From: Saccharibacillus nicotianae
GTDB lineage: Bacteria; Bacillota; Bacilli; Paenibacillales; Paenibacillaceae
Assembly (NCBI RefSeq): GCF_042681745.1
Contig: NZ_JBHUGF010000010.1
Location: 496,001-560,000, forward strand
Direction of reading: 5' to 3'
DNA: 64,000 bases
Position numbers and translations under genes: made by a program. Below are positions 44,487 through 52,151 of this stretch, piece after piece; within the stretch, counting starts at the first letter, position 1, and each line of letters opens with the position of its first letter. Under the pieces are notes generated by a model. It searched no databases. It was not told the DNA's origin and saw nothing but the letters and a program-made list of their open reading frames with translations.

Positions 44487-45317
44487 ATGAATAGTGAAGA
44501 TCATTTGTCGACGATCGATGTTCATTCTTATGTGAATGCCGAGTTAATTTATATTAACAAGTCAGATACAGATGGGGAAAATTGGGTCACAATGAAGCAT
44601 TCCCACCATTTTGTTGAATTTTTTTATGTCACTAGCGGTAGAGGCGAATTTTTAGTAGAAGATGAGCGATTTTCAATCAAAAAAAATGATGTAATCGTTA
44701 TTAATCCGAATGTCGAACATACAGAAATTTCAGATACACATCAACTGCTGGAATATATAGTTATCGGGATTCATGGAATTTCATTGGTCAATGCAGAGCA
44801 ACCTTTTTCTTATCTTAAAATAGACGATGTGAATCAAAATATTTTATTTTATGTTCATCAAATTTTGGAGGAATATACTGCGAAACAGTCTGCTTATGAT
44901 GAGATATGTAAGCATCTAATTCGTATTTTGCTTCATCTTATTTTGCGTAAAAAACCTGTGCTCTTGCATGTAGAACGTTCCCAAAAAGTAAATCGTGAGA
45001 TCGCTTTAGTTCGTAATTTTATCGATATTCATTTCAAAAAAGATATTACGTTAGATATGTTAGCTAGCGAAGCGCATATTAACAAATACTATTTATCACA
45101 TGCTTTTAAAAAAAACTATGATATATCGCCACTTAAATACCTATCTATGGTTAGAATAAATACCGCTAAATTTTTGTTAGAATCTACGAATTATTCGATT
45201 TTGGATATTTCAGAAATTGTAGGTTTCAAGTCACAATCTTACTTTTCGCAACTATTTAAAAAAGAAATCGGTCTATCCCCCATGGATTATCGCAAAGAAT
45301 GCTCACCTTTGTTGTAA
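44487..45317 (+). CDS. AraC family transcription regulator
   Basis: A 276-residue regulator: an N-terminal cupin domain (about 20-110, HHFVEFFYVTSGRGEFLVEDE) that may bind sugar, and a C-terminal pair of helix-turn-helix motifs (LASEAHINKYYLSHAFKKNY and ILDISEIVGFKSQSYFSQLF). ATG at 44487 has AAGAGGTGG five bases upstream; GTG codons just before are less likely. It is divergent from the foldase/beta-helix genes, the usual layout of an activator and its target. Confidence 0.92.
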   Translation: MNSEDHLSTIDVHSYVNAELIYINKSDTDGENWVTMKHSHHFVEFFYVTSGRGEFLVEDERFSIKKNDVIVINPNVEHTEISDTHQLLEYIVIGIHGISLVNAEQPFSYLKIDDVNQNILFYVHQILEEYTAKQSAYDEICKHLIRILLHLILRKKPVLLHVERSQKVNREIALVRNFIDIHFKKDITLDMLASEAHINKYYLSHAFKKNYDISPLKYLSMVRINTAKFLLESTNYSILDISEIVGFKSQSYFSQLFKKEIGLSPMDYRKECSPLL

Positions 45318-45487
45318 TATATGTATACGTAAAATGCTTGTTTTATCGCTAAATAGAGTGAATTTGCTGTATTACAGATACCATTTTTGGAAAAGCACTT
45401 CTAATCTGTTCTCGGCTTATGCTATGATAATAAAGACAACGAAGTCAGATGGTTGTCCACTTTATATACAGAAACGAGATGAACTTC

Positions 45488-45928
45488 ATGAGCGTAACCG
45501 AGATTAGGACGGTCGATATGGCCGAAGTCTTGACAAACGCCTATGAATTAGGCGATATGATCAACAATTCTATCGAAGTCGCGAATTACCTATATTGGGA
45601 AGAGCGTATGCTAGCTCACCCGGAAGTAATAAGCTTGATGCACAAGCTCAATAGCAAAAAAGAATTATTTGAAGAAACACAGCGGTTTGGACATTTTCAT
45701 CCGAACTTCCATGAAGCTAAAGAACAGGTCGAAGCTGTTCAACGAGAAATGGAACAGATTGAAGCGGTATGGCGCTTTAAAGATGCTGAGGAAAAATTGG
45801 ATCAAATGTTATACGAAATGTCAGAGTTGATTGCACATTCGGTCTCTGAAAGTATCAAAGTTCCAAGCAATAACCCTTTACCGAAAGGAGGCGGATGTGG
45901 TAGTGGAGGATCATGTGGATGCAGTTGA
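45488..45928 (+). CDS. ylbF: YlbF/RicF regulator with Cys-rich tail
   Basis: A 146-residue helical protein of the YlbF/YmcA family, part of the Ric (Y) complex that alters RNase Y targeting and carries iron-sulfur clusters in Bacillus. Core: MAEVLTNAYELGDMI, then EEFQE-like helices with HPNFHEAKEQVEAV. The tail ends GGGCGSGGSCGCS, supplying three cysteines for cluster binding. ATG 45488 fits the family start; the ribosome site is modest. The 3' end overlaps ylbG by 32 bases in another frame. Confidence 0.9.
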   Translation: MSVTEIRTVDMAEVLTNAYELGDMINNSIEVANYLYWEERMLAHPEVISLMHKLNSKKELFEETQRFGHFHPNFHEAKEQVEAVQREMEQIEAVWRFKDAEEKLDQMLYEMSELIAHSVSESIKVPSNNPLPKGGGCGSGGSCGCS

Positions 45929-46256
45929 GAACGAACAACCAGAAAATGTAGTACAACAAAATGTAACACAACAACCGGAAGAACAAGAATTGGCGTTACC
46001 TTCACGCATGGGCTATATTATCTGGGTGAATGATGTCAAAGCAGCACGCAATCTTGAAAAATATGGCTGTGTTCATTATATTTCACGTCGCATGCATTAT
46101 GTAGTTATGTATTTGTACACTGAAAAAGCAGAAGAAACACTCAAAAATATCCGTCGTCTTTCTTACGTGCGCAAAGTTGAACGATCTTATCGAAATGAGA
46201 TCAAAACGGAATATACTAAAGCGGTACCTGATCAGACTCAATTTTACGGTATTTAA
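45897..46256 (+). CDS. ylbG: YlbG (DUF2129) with acidic N-terminal extension
   Basis: A 119-residue small cytoplasmic protein. The DUF2129 domain (about 48-110) shows GYIIWVNDVKAARNLEKYG and HYISRRMHYVVMYL. Bacillus YlbG is about 90 residues; here an extra acidic, Gln/Asn-rich head of about 40 residues precedes the domain. The GTG start at 45897 is set by AAAGGAGG (45884-45891), which lies inside the ylbF coding tail, so the two genes overlap by 32 bases. Function unknown; the pairing with ylbF is conserved. Confidence 0.85.
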   Translation: MVVEDHVDAVENEQPENVVQQNVTQQPEEQELALPSRMGYIIWVNDVKAARNLEKYGCVHYISRRMHYVVMYLYTEKAEETLKNIRRLSYVRKVERSYRNEIKTEYTKAVPDQTQFYGI

Positions 46257-46296
46257 CAAAGTATTTTAAAATGAGCAGTTCTGACTACAATTTATC

Positions 46297-46324
46297 AGCG
46301 ACCTTTAATGGTCGCTTTTTTATA
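46297..46324 (+). terminator. Rho-independent terminator of ylbFG
   Basis: AGCGACC pairs with GGTCGCT around TTTAAT, then Ts. Confidence 0.88.
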
Positions 46325-46648
46325 TTTTATTGCAGGAAACGGTTTCATTGAATGTTGTTTAAAGGTATGTAGTAAGTATTATTTATGATAATTTTGAAGA
46401 TTTATCATTTATGGGTTAACGAAACGTTACTGCCTGTCGATATAATATTTAGTGGGACTACAGAACTGTAAGGTTGTAAAGACAAATACTGAAATGATAT
46501 CAAATTACTTTAAAAATTAAAGAAATTTAGTGAAATGAGTTAAAAAATGGTAGCTTTTTCGTCTTGTGTAGGGCGAACGATGTATATATCTTAATAGGTA
46601 TAAATACTTAGACGGAAAGACCCATACAGAATGGGGAGTGAATAGTTA
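46325..46648 (+). promoter_or_regulatory. long upstream region of the gene at 46649
   Basis: TATAAT at 46441-46446 with TTAACG 19 bases before it (46416-46421) is the best promoter; it would give a leader of about 200 bases. Over the -35 box is the inverted repeat TAACG-aaa-CGTTA. GGAAACGGTTTCA (46335-46347) is a near but incomplete cre match. CCCAT-acaga-ATGGG (46621-46635) forms a hairpin that reaches into the ribosome site GGGGAG. Confidence 0.4.
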
Positions 46649-47086
46649 ATGAGAGATAAAGTAATGGAACGTTGGAGCACGTATGAACCTTTTCATGTAG
46701 AACTTGGCGAGAAAAAAGTTGCAGATATCGTAATTACGAATCATGCAATTACTCGTTATAATGACCGTATCGCCAAAGCTCAGACTAAACCTGAAGAAAT
46801 TGCTTCATTTATGTGGGAAACGCTTAAACAAAATCGGATTGTATCGTATTATCGCAAAGAAGAAGACGTGTATTTAATTGATGAAGACCTTGTTGTTGTT
46901 GCTGAATTTGCTGATCTACCAGGTGAATACGATCTTACAGGTAACCCACTGCACAAAATGATTATCGTTACATTTTTGGGTAAAATGTCGGAAACCATTG
47001 AGCTTCGCGATCTTAAATCTTACTATTCGTGGTTAAGACACTCTCGTCGGATGACTTTGATCAAAAACAGTCGCAAACGCAAATAA
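46649..47086 (+). CDS. conserved protein of unknown function
   Basis: A 145-residue basic-ended protein I do not recognise. Seen: ITNHAITRYNDRI (about residues 30-42), an HAxxR pattern also found in some small RNase-toxin and DUF4258-like proteins, a beta-rich core (VSYYRKEEDVYLIDEDLVVVAEF, then HKMIIVTFLG), and a Lys/Arg-rich C-terminus suited to nucleic acid binding. No toxin-antitoxin partner lies beside it. GGGGAGTG precedes the ATG. It is preceded by an unusually long leader. Confidence 0.72.
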   Translation: MRDKVMERWSTYEPFHVELGEKKVADIVITNHAITRYNDRIAKAQTKPEEIASFMWETLKQNRIVSYYRKEEDVYLIDEDLVVVAEFADLPGEYDLTGNPLHKMIIVTFLGKMSETIELRDLKSYYSWLRHSRRMTLIKNSRKRK

Positions 47087-47205
47087 GCTTTGTGTATTCA
47101 CAGCAGCTTCACCCTAGATAAGAATAGGCATAGCATTATTTTAACAGTTTGCGCAAAAATGCAATGTTTATAAAAAAGCTAACCTATTTACTCATAATAC
47201 TTTTG

Positions 47206-47239
47206 AAAAGAAGCGGCTATTAAAGCAAGCTTCTTTTTT
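47206..47239 (+). terminator. Rho-independent terminator
   Basis: AAAAGAAGC pairs with GCTTCTTTT around a 14-base loop with T-run; ends the transcript of the gene at 46649. Confidence 0.8.
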
Positions 47240-47293
47240 GTATGCTTATACGAAAATGGTACAATATATACATAGTAAGGAGGGGGAACGGCA

Positions 47294-48196
47294 GTGGCAT
47301 TTAATTTTCATCAATTGCATATTTTTTATACCGTTGCTGAGCGTGGAAGTTTTTCAGCAGCAGCGCAAGCTCTTCATATGACTCAACCGGCAGTCACAAT
47401 GCAAGTACAGTCATTAGAAGATCATTTTGGTACCAAATTATTCAATCGTACAACCAAACGAATTGAATTGTCTGAAGCAGGTCATGCGTTAATGCCGTTC
47501 GCTTCACAAGGAATTCATCTCATGCGCGAAACCGATGCAGTCATGTCCAGATTTACCGATACATTAGCAGGGCGATTAGTTCTAGGTGCAAGTAACACGA
47601 TAGGTGAATACGTATTACCTCGTCTGCTTGGTCCGTTAGGTCAGCAATATCCACATATGAAAGTCATGCTCAAAGTGATGAACACCACTCAAATTTTAGA
47701 TGAAATTAGCCGCAATCAGCTTGATTTTGGATTGATTGAAGCCCCTGTAGATCACCCGGATATGACGATTAAGCCTGTGATGCAAGATGAACTCAAATTA
47801 ATTGTGCCCGGCAACCATCCTCTAGCCGATCAGGAAATGGTGCAATTAACAGATTTGTTGAAGTATCCATTTGTATTACGTGAAAAAGGATCTGGAACCC
47901 GGCAAGTGATGGAAGAAGAGCTAATCAGACATCAGGTTGATCTGTCGCATATACAGACAGTAATGGAACTGGGCAGTACAGGAGCGGTAAAATCAGCCGT
48001 AGAAGCTGGATTAGGGATTACGATTTTGTCGCCATCATCGGTTAAGCATGAAGTCACGTTAGGATTATTGAAAGTCTTAACGATTGAAAATGTTTCGTTT
48101 CAACGGCAATTTTATTCGATTCATCTGAAATCTACGTTATTGACCATTCCGGCAGTTACTTTTTTACAATTTGTACAGGAGTATGAGTGGGTCTGA
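47294..48196 (+). CDS. LysR family transcription regulator
   Basis: A 300-residue LysR protein: winged HTH at 4-62 (FHIFYTVAERGSFSAAAQALHMTQPAVTM-like, read as SFSAAAQALHMTQPAVT), and a two-lobe effector domain from about 90. The GTG start at 47294 follows AAGGAGGGGG. It resembles CysL/YwfM-type activators of small-molecule metabolism; the target is unknown. The PHP gene follows 52 bases later in the same direction without a terminator, so they may share a transcript. Confidence 0.9.
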   Translation: MAFNFHQLHIFYTVAERGSFSAAAQALHMTQPAVTMQVQSLEDHFGTKLFNRTTKRIELSEAGHALMPFASQGIHLMRETDAVMSRFTDTLAGRLVLGASNTIGEYVLPRLLGPLGQQYPHMKVMLKVMNTTQILDEISRNQLDFGLIEAPVDHPDMTIKPVMQDELKLIVPGNHPLADQEMVQLTDLLKYPFVLREKGSGTRQVMEEELIRHQVDLSHIQTVMELGSTGAVKSAVEAGLGITILSPSSVKHEVTLGLLKVLTIENVSFQRQFYSIHLKSTLLTIPAVTFLQFVQEYEWV

Positions 48197-48248
48197 ATAT
48201 AGAAGTGTAATAGATAGGTAGAAGCAATCATATAGGAGTGATTAGATA

Positions 48249-49136
48249 ATGAATAATGCTCAAGAAGAACGTTACGCAGATTTGCATACGCATAGTCAGG
48301 CATCGGATGGTATGAATACACCATCTCAAAATATAAAGTTAGCAGTAGAATCAGGTCTGGGTGCTATTGCTGTAACCGATCATGATACGGTAGCAGGTGT
48401 AGCCGAAGCGATAGAAGCAGGCAAATCATATGATATAGAAGTAATTGCTGGGGTAGAAATTAGCACTAGAGAAGATAATAAAGATATTCATATTCTCGGT
48501 TATTACCTCAATACAGAAGACCCTCAATTACTAGAACGTCTGCAAGGATTACGTGAAGTTCGAGACAACCGCAATGTACAAATTTTGCAAAAGTTACGTG
48601 ATCTTGGTGTAGAGATTACGATGGATGAAGTGATTCAGCAATTAGGTAGAGAATTAATGCCTGATGAAAGTATCGGTCGTCCGCATATGGCTGATGTGTT
48701 AGTAGCTAAAGGATATGCTGTAGATCTAAAAGATGCTTTTAACAAGTATCTAGCAGAAGGCGCGGCTGCGTATGTCTCACCTCCACGTATTACAGCTTCT
48801 GATGCAGCGGTATGGATTCGTGAAGCCAATGGTGTTCCGGTGATGGCACATCCGGGTATTTATGGTGATGATACATTAGTAGAGCGTATTCTAGATAACA
48901 GTTCGATTGCAGGTCTAGAAGTCTATCATTCTGATCATTCTCCTGAAGATGAACAACGATATCTAGAAATCGCAAAACGTAGAGACTTAATCGTTACCGG
49001 TGGTTCGGATTATCATGGGGAACGTCAAGGAAAAGTATTTCATGGCCCATTGGGTGGAAAAAGTGTCCCGATGTCTACATTGATTCAATTGCGTCAATTA
49101 CAGACAGCGATCGAGACAGGTATTACAGCAGAGTAG
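48249..49136 (+). CDS. PHP domain phosphoesterase (RNase AM/YciV-like)
   Basis: A 295-residue metal-dependent phosphoesterase. The PHP motifs are DLHTHSQASDG (residues 12-22), AVTDHDTVAG, GVEIST, HILGYYL, VMAHPG and GGSDYHG, giving the His/Asp/Glu set for three metals. The same architecture is found in enzymes that cleave 3',5'-nucleoside bisphosphate and trim short RNA. GGAGTG precedes the ATG. Substrate not shown by sequence. Confidence 0.9.
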   Translation: MNNAQEERYADLHTHSQASDGMNTPSQNIKLAVESGLGAIAVTDHDTVAGVAEAIEAGKSYDIEVIAGVEISTREDNKDIHILGYYLNTEDPQLLERLQGLREVRDNRNVQILQKLRDLGVEITMDEVIQQLGRELMPDESIGRPHMADVLVAKGYAVDLKDAFNKYLAEGAAAYVSPPRITASDAAVWIREANGVPVMAHPGIYGDDTLVERILDNSSIAGLEVYHSDHSPEDEQRYLEIAKRRDLIVTGGSDYHGERQGKVFHGPLGGKSVPMSTLIQLRQLQTAIETGITAE

Positions 49137-49193
49137 ATATAATCTAGTAATCACAGTGAAATGATAGTAAAAACATTAGATATAGTTATAAGA

Positions 49194-49244
49194 AAAACGG
49201 CTGGATGATCACCTGTAATAGGTGTAGTCCAGCCGTTCTTTGTT
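49194..49244. terminator. terminator between PHP gene and rqcH
   Basis: AACGGCTGGA pairs with TCCAGCCGTT, inner CACCT/AGGTG stem; convergent genes on both sides. Confidence 0.82.
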
Positions 49245-49314
49245 TGATTTCGACATAGGAGCCTATTTAAAGCATACTTTATTGAAACATACCTATTCTA
49301 TATTCAGAGAAGCA

Positions 49315-51075
49315 TTACGATTTGATTGTACTTTCCAAGCTTTTTACTACATCTTCTTCAGGAGTGATAAATAGTGTAGTCTGTTGTTCGTAAATTACAA
49401 ATCCCGGCTTCGCTCCACTTGGCTTACGCACATGACGAATCAGCGTGTAATCAACAGGTACACTGCTAGATTCTTTCGCCTGACTAAAATATGCGGCAAG
49501 CTGAGCGGCTTCTGCTAGTGTTGCTTCTCCAAATTGTTGACTGCGAATAACGACGTGAGAACCCGGAATATCTTTGGTGTGCAACCACGTATCATTAGAA
49601 TGAGCTAATTTGTTGGTAATATAATCATTTTGCAAATTGTTTTTACCTACGTACATTTCGATACCTTCACTAGACGTATAGACATGAAGCGTAGGGCGAT
49701 TGTCTTTGCGTTTCTTTTTCGCACGTTTATTACGATTGCGTACATATCCTTGTTCTGCTAATTCTTCACGAATTTCATCAATATCTTGTAAGGAAGCACT
49801 GCCTAATTGTTGAAGCAACGAATCCAAATACTGAATTTCAGCATGCGTTTTGATCAATTGCTGATCGATAACAGCTAGACTATTTTTGTATTTGTTATAA
49901 CGTTTGAAATAACGCTGTGCATTATCAGACGGTGTTAATTGTGGATCAAGTGTAATTGTAATTGGACGCTGTTCTTCATCATAGAAGTTAATCAACTCAA
50001 TCTGCTTGTCGCCGCGTTTCAATTCATGAAGCGAAGCAAATAATAATTCTCCTTGAATACGGAACTTTTCAGCGCCTTCTGCTTCTTTGATATCTTTTTG
50101 CAAGTTATCTAGTTTTTTAATGTTTTTGCTACGTTCATTTTGGAGAAAACGCAATAGATCGCTTGTTTTCTGCTTAACGGTATCGCGTTCTGCTTTGTCA
50201 CCATAATATGCTTCAATACATTGACTGATCGAATCATAATGTTTTTCTTCTTCTTGAATCAAGGTTAACGGAACAGCTGAAAATACGATTTTGCCTTGTG
50301 CATTAAGACCGCTCACCGGAGCAAATTCCCCTTTGGATACTTGCTCCATTAAGGTCGAAAATGCTTGCCAGATATACTGTACATCTGGATACGGATTTTC
50401 ATTTTCTCCATTAACGCTAATATCGGCTTGTTGAGCGCGATATACAATTTCTTCTGCAATCAATGGGCTCAGACCGCTAAATGTATTCAAAAGAAAACGA
50501 GCAGGAGGATCGATATTTTCACGATGCTTCTCCATAAATTGTTGTTCGCCCGTTTCTAAAGGATTTAATTTGTGCTGATCGGGTGGTTCCACATAGCTGA
50601 ATCCAGGCATAATAACACGATAGCTACTGATTGCTGGTGTAATATGATGAATGCCATCCAGTATGGTATTGGTTGCCGGATCGATCACAATCATATTACT
50701 ATGACGACCCATAATTTCGATAATCAATCGTTTGAAAGAAACATCGCCTAATTCATCTCGTTGACGTACATTGAAATGAATTACACGTTCCATACCTACC
50801 TGCTCGATTGATTCAATAATAGCACCTTCACAATGCTTACGAAGAAGCATACAGAACATCGGTGCTTCCTGCGGATTCATAAAAGATTGCTCGGTAAATT
50901 GAACACGCGGATAAGTTGGATTTACACTCAGAATTAATTTGCGATTGCCGCGTTGTGCACGAATCTGAAAAACAATATCATTACCTGTCGGTTGGTGAAT
51001 TTTATTAATACGTGCGCCTTGTAGAGATTGAAGCTCATGAACAATCGCACGGGTAACAATGCCATCTAATGCCAT
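49315..51075 (-). CDS. rqcH: ribosome quality control protein RqcH (NFACT)
   Basis: A 586-residue protein that binds stalled 50S-peptidyl-tRNA and adds alanine tails for degradation. NFACT-N (1-190, opening MALDGIVTRAIVHELQS), a helical coiled-coil middle (about 280-430) and NFACT-R (about 470-560, HTKDIPGSHVVIRS). ATG at 51075 follows GGAG at ten bases; an in-frame extension to 51138 is unsupported. Formerly annotated as fibronectin-binding protein. Divergent from dapF. Confidence 0.94.
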   Translation of the reverse strand: MALDGIVTRAIVHELQSLQGARINKIHQPTGNDIVFQIRAQRGNRKLILSVNPTYPRVQFTEQSFMNPQEAPMFCMLLRKHCEGAIIESIEQVGMERVIHFNVRQRDELGDVSFKRLIIEIMGRHSNMIVIDPATNTILDGIHHITPAISSYRVIMPGFSYVEPPDQHKLNPLETGEQQFMEKHRENIDPPARFLLNTFSGLSPLIAEEIVYRAQQADISVNGENENPYPDVQYIWQAFSTLMEQVSKGEFAPVSGLNAQGKIVFSAVPLTLIQEEEKHYDSISQCIEAYYGDKAERDTVKQKTSDLLRFLQNERSKNIKKLDNLQKDIKEAEGAEKFRIQGELLFASLHELKRGDKQIELINFYDEEQRPITITLDPQLTPSDNAQRYFKRYNKYKNSLAVIDQQLIKTHAEIQYLDSLLQQLGSASLQDIDEIREELAEQGYVRNRNKRAKKKRKDNRPTLHVYTSSEGIEMYVGKNNLQNDYITNKLAHSNDTWLHTKDIPGSHVVIRSQQFGEATLAEAAQLAAYFSQAKESSSVPVDYTLIRHVRKPSGAKPGFVIYEQQTTLFITPEEDVVKSLESTIKS

Positions 51076-51199
51076 ATCGAGTATTCTCCTATTCTTACTA
51101 TCATAATCATCTTCTATCATGCCACAAAGCCATAGCAATTTATAGTGCCATCATGTATGCTTACCCAATAGAACGTGTTTTTCGGAGGAGAGAATCAAT

Positions 51200-52036
51200 A
51201 TGGAATTTACCAAAATGAATGGTCTGGGCAATGATTTTATCATCGTCTATGGAGAGCCATCCTTACCAGCTAATGTAGCAGAATTAGCGATTAAGCATTG
51301 CAATCGTTACTTTGGTATTGGTGCAGATGGATTGGTTTATATTTTGCCGTCTGCTAATGCAGATTTTATGATGAGAATTATTAATTCAGATGGATCAGAA
51401 GCAGAACAATGTGGGAATGCGATTCGTTGTGTTGCCAAATATGTATATGATCGTGGCTTAACGCCTCATACTGAAATTACGATAGAAACGATGGGTGCCG
51501 GTGTACAATCGGTTACCGTTCAAGCTGAAGATGGGATAGCCCATACGGTTCGTGTAGATATGGGAGAACCGATTCTGGATAGTACCTTGATTCCAGTAGC
51601 GATCGAAGGCAATCCAGTGATCAATCAAGAAATAGAAGTGGAAGGACAGATTTTCCATTTTACAGCGGTATCGATGGGTAATCCACATTGTGTGATTTAT
51701 GTCGATGATGCCATCAATATCGATCTGAATAAATGGGGTCCACTACTTGAAAATCATCCGTTATTCCCGCGCAAAGTCAATGTAGAATTTACAACGGTGC
51801 AAAGTCGTGATCGGATGGATATGCGTGTATGGGAACGTGGAGCAGGCCCGACACTGGCTTGTGGAACAGGTGCTTGTGCAACGCTAGTATCTTCAGTGCT
51901 CAATGGATTTTCAGATCGTAACGGATATGTATCGCTTAAAGGTGGAGACTTATATATCGAGTGGGATGAGTCGAGTAACAAAGTATATATGACGGGGCCT
52001 GCGGCTACTGTATACACTGGGAAAACAACAGAATAA
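51200..52036 (+). CDS. dapF: diaminopimelate epimerase
   Basis: It converts LL- to meso-diaminopimelate for lysine and peptidoglycan. 278 residues with FTKMNGLGNDFI at the start and the two catalytic cysteines in EQCGNAIRC (Cys71) and LACGTGACA (Cys221). GGAGGAGAG precedes the ATG. About 60 bases separate it from rqcH on the other strand. Confidence 0.96.
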   Translation: MEFTKMNGLGNDFIIVYGEPSLPANVAELAIKHCNRYFGIGADGLVYILPSANADFMMRIINSDGSEAEQCGNAIRCVAKYVYDRGLTPHTEITIETMGAGVQSVTVQAEDGIAHTVRVDMGEPILDSTLIPVAIEGNPVINQEIEVEGQIFHFTAVSMGNPHCVIYVDDAINIDLNKWGPLLENHPLFPRKVNVEFTTVQSRDRMDMRVWERGAGPTLACGTGACATLVSSVLNGFSDRNGYVSLKGGDLYIEWDESSNKVYMTGPAATVYTGKTTE

Positions 52037-52151
52037 TATGCTTTACACCTCTGGTTATATAATTTAACTATACCACCGTTAAAACGTCTTCTAGAGCGCT
52101 TTTGTATGATACATTAGAACGTAAATGACATACAGTGGGGTGGACTATACA

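Noticed and set aside
46335..46347. Possible cre site GGAAACGGTTTCA
   Set aside because: Only a partial match to the cre consensus and about 100 bases before a weak promoter; kept only as a note.
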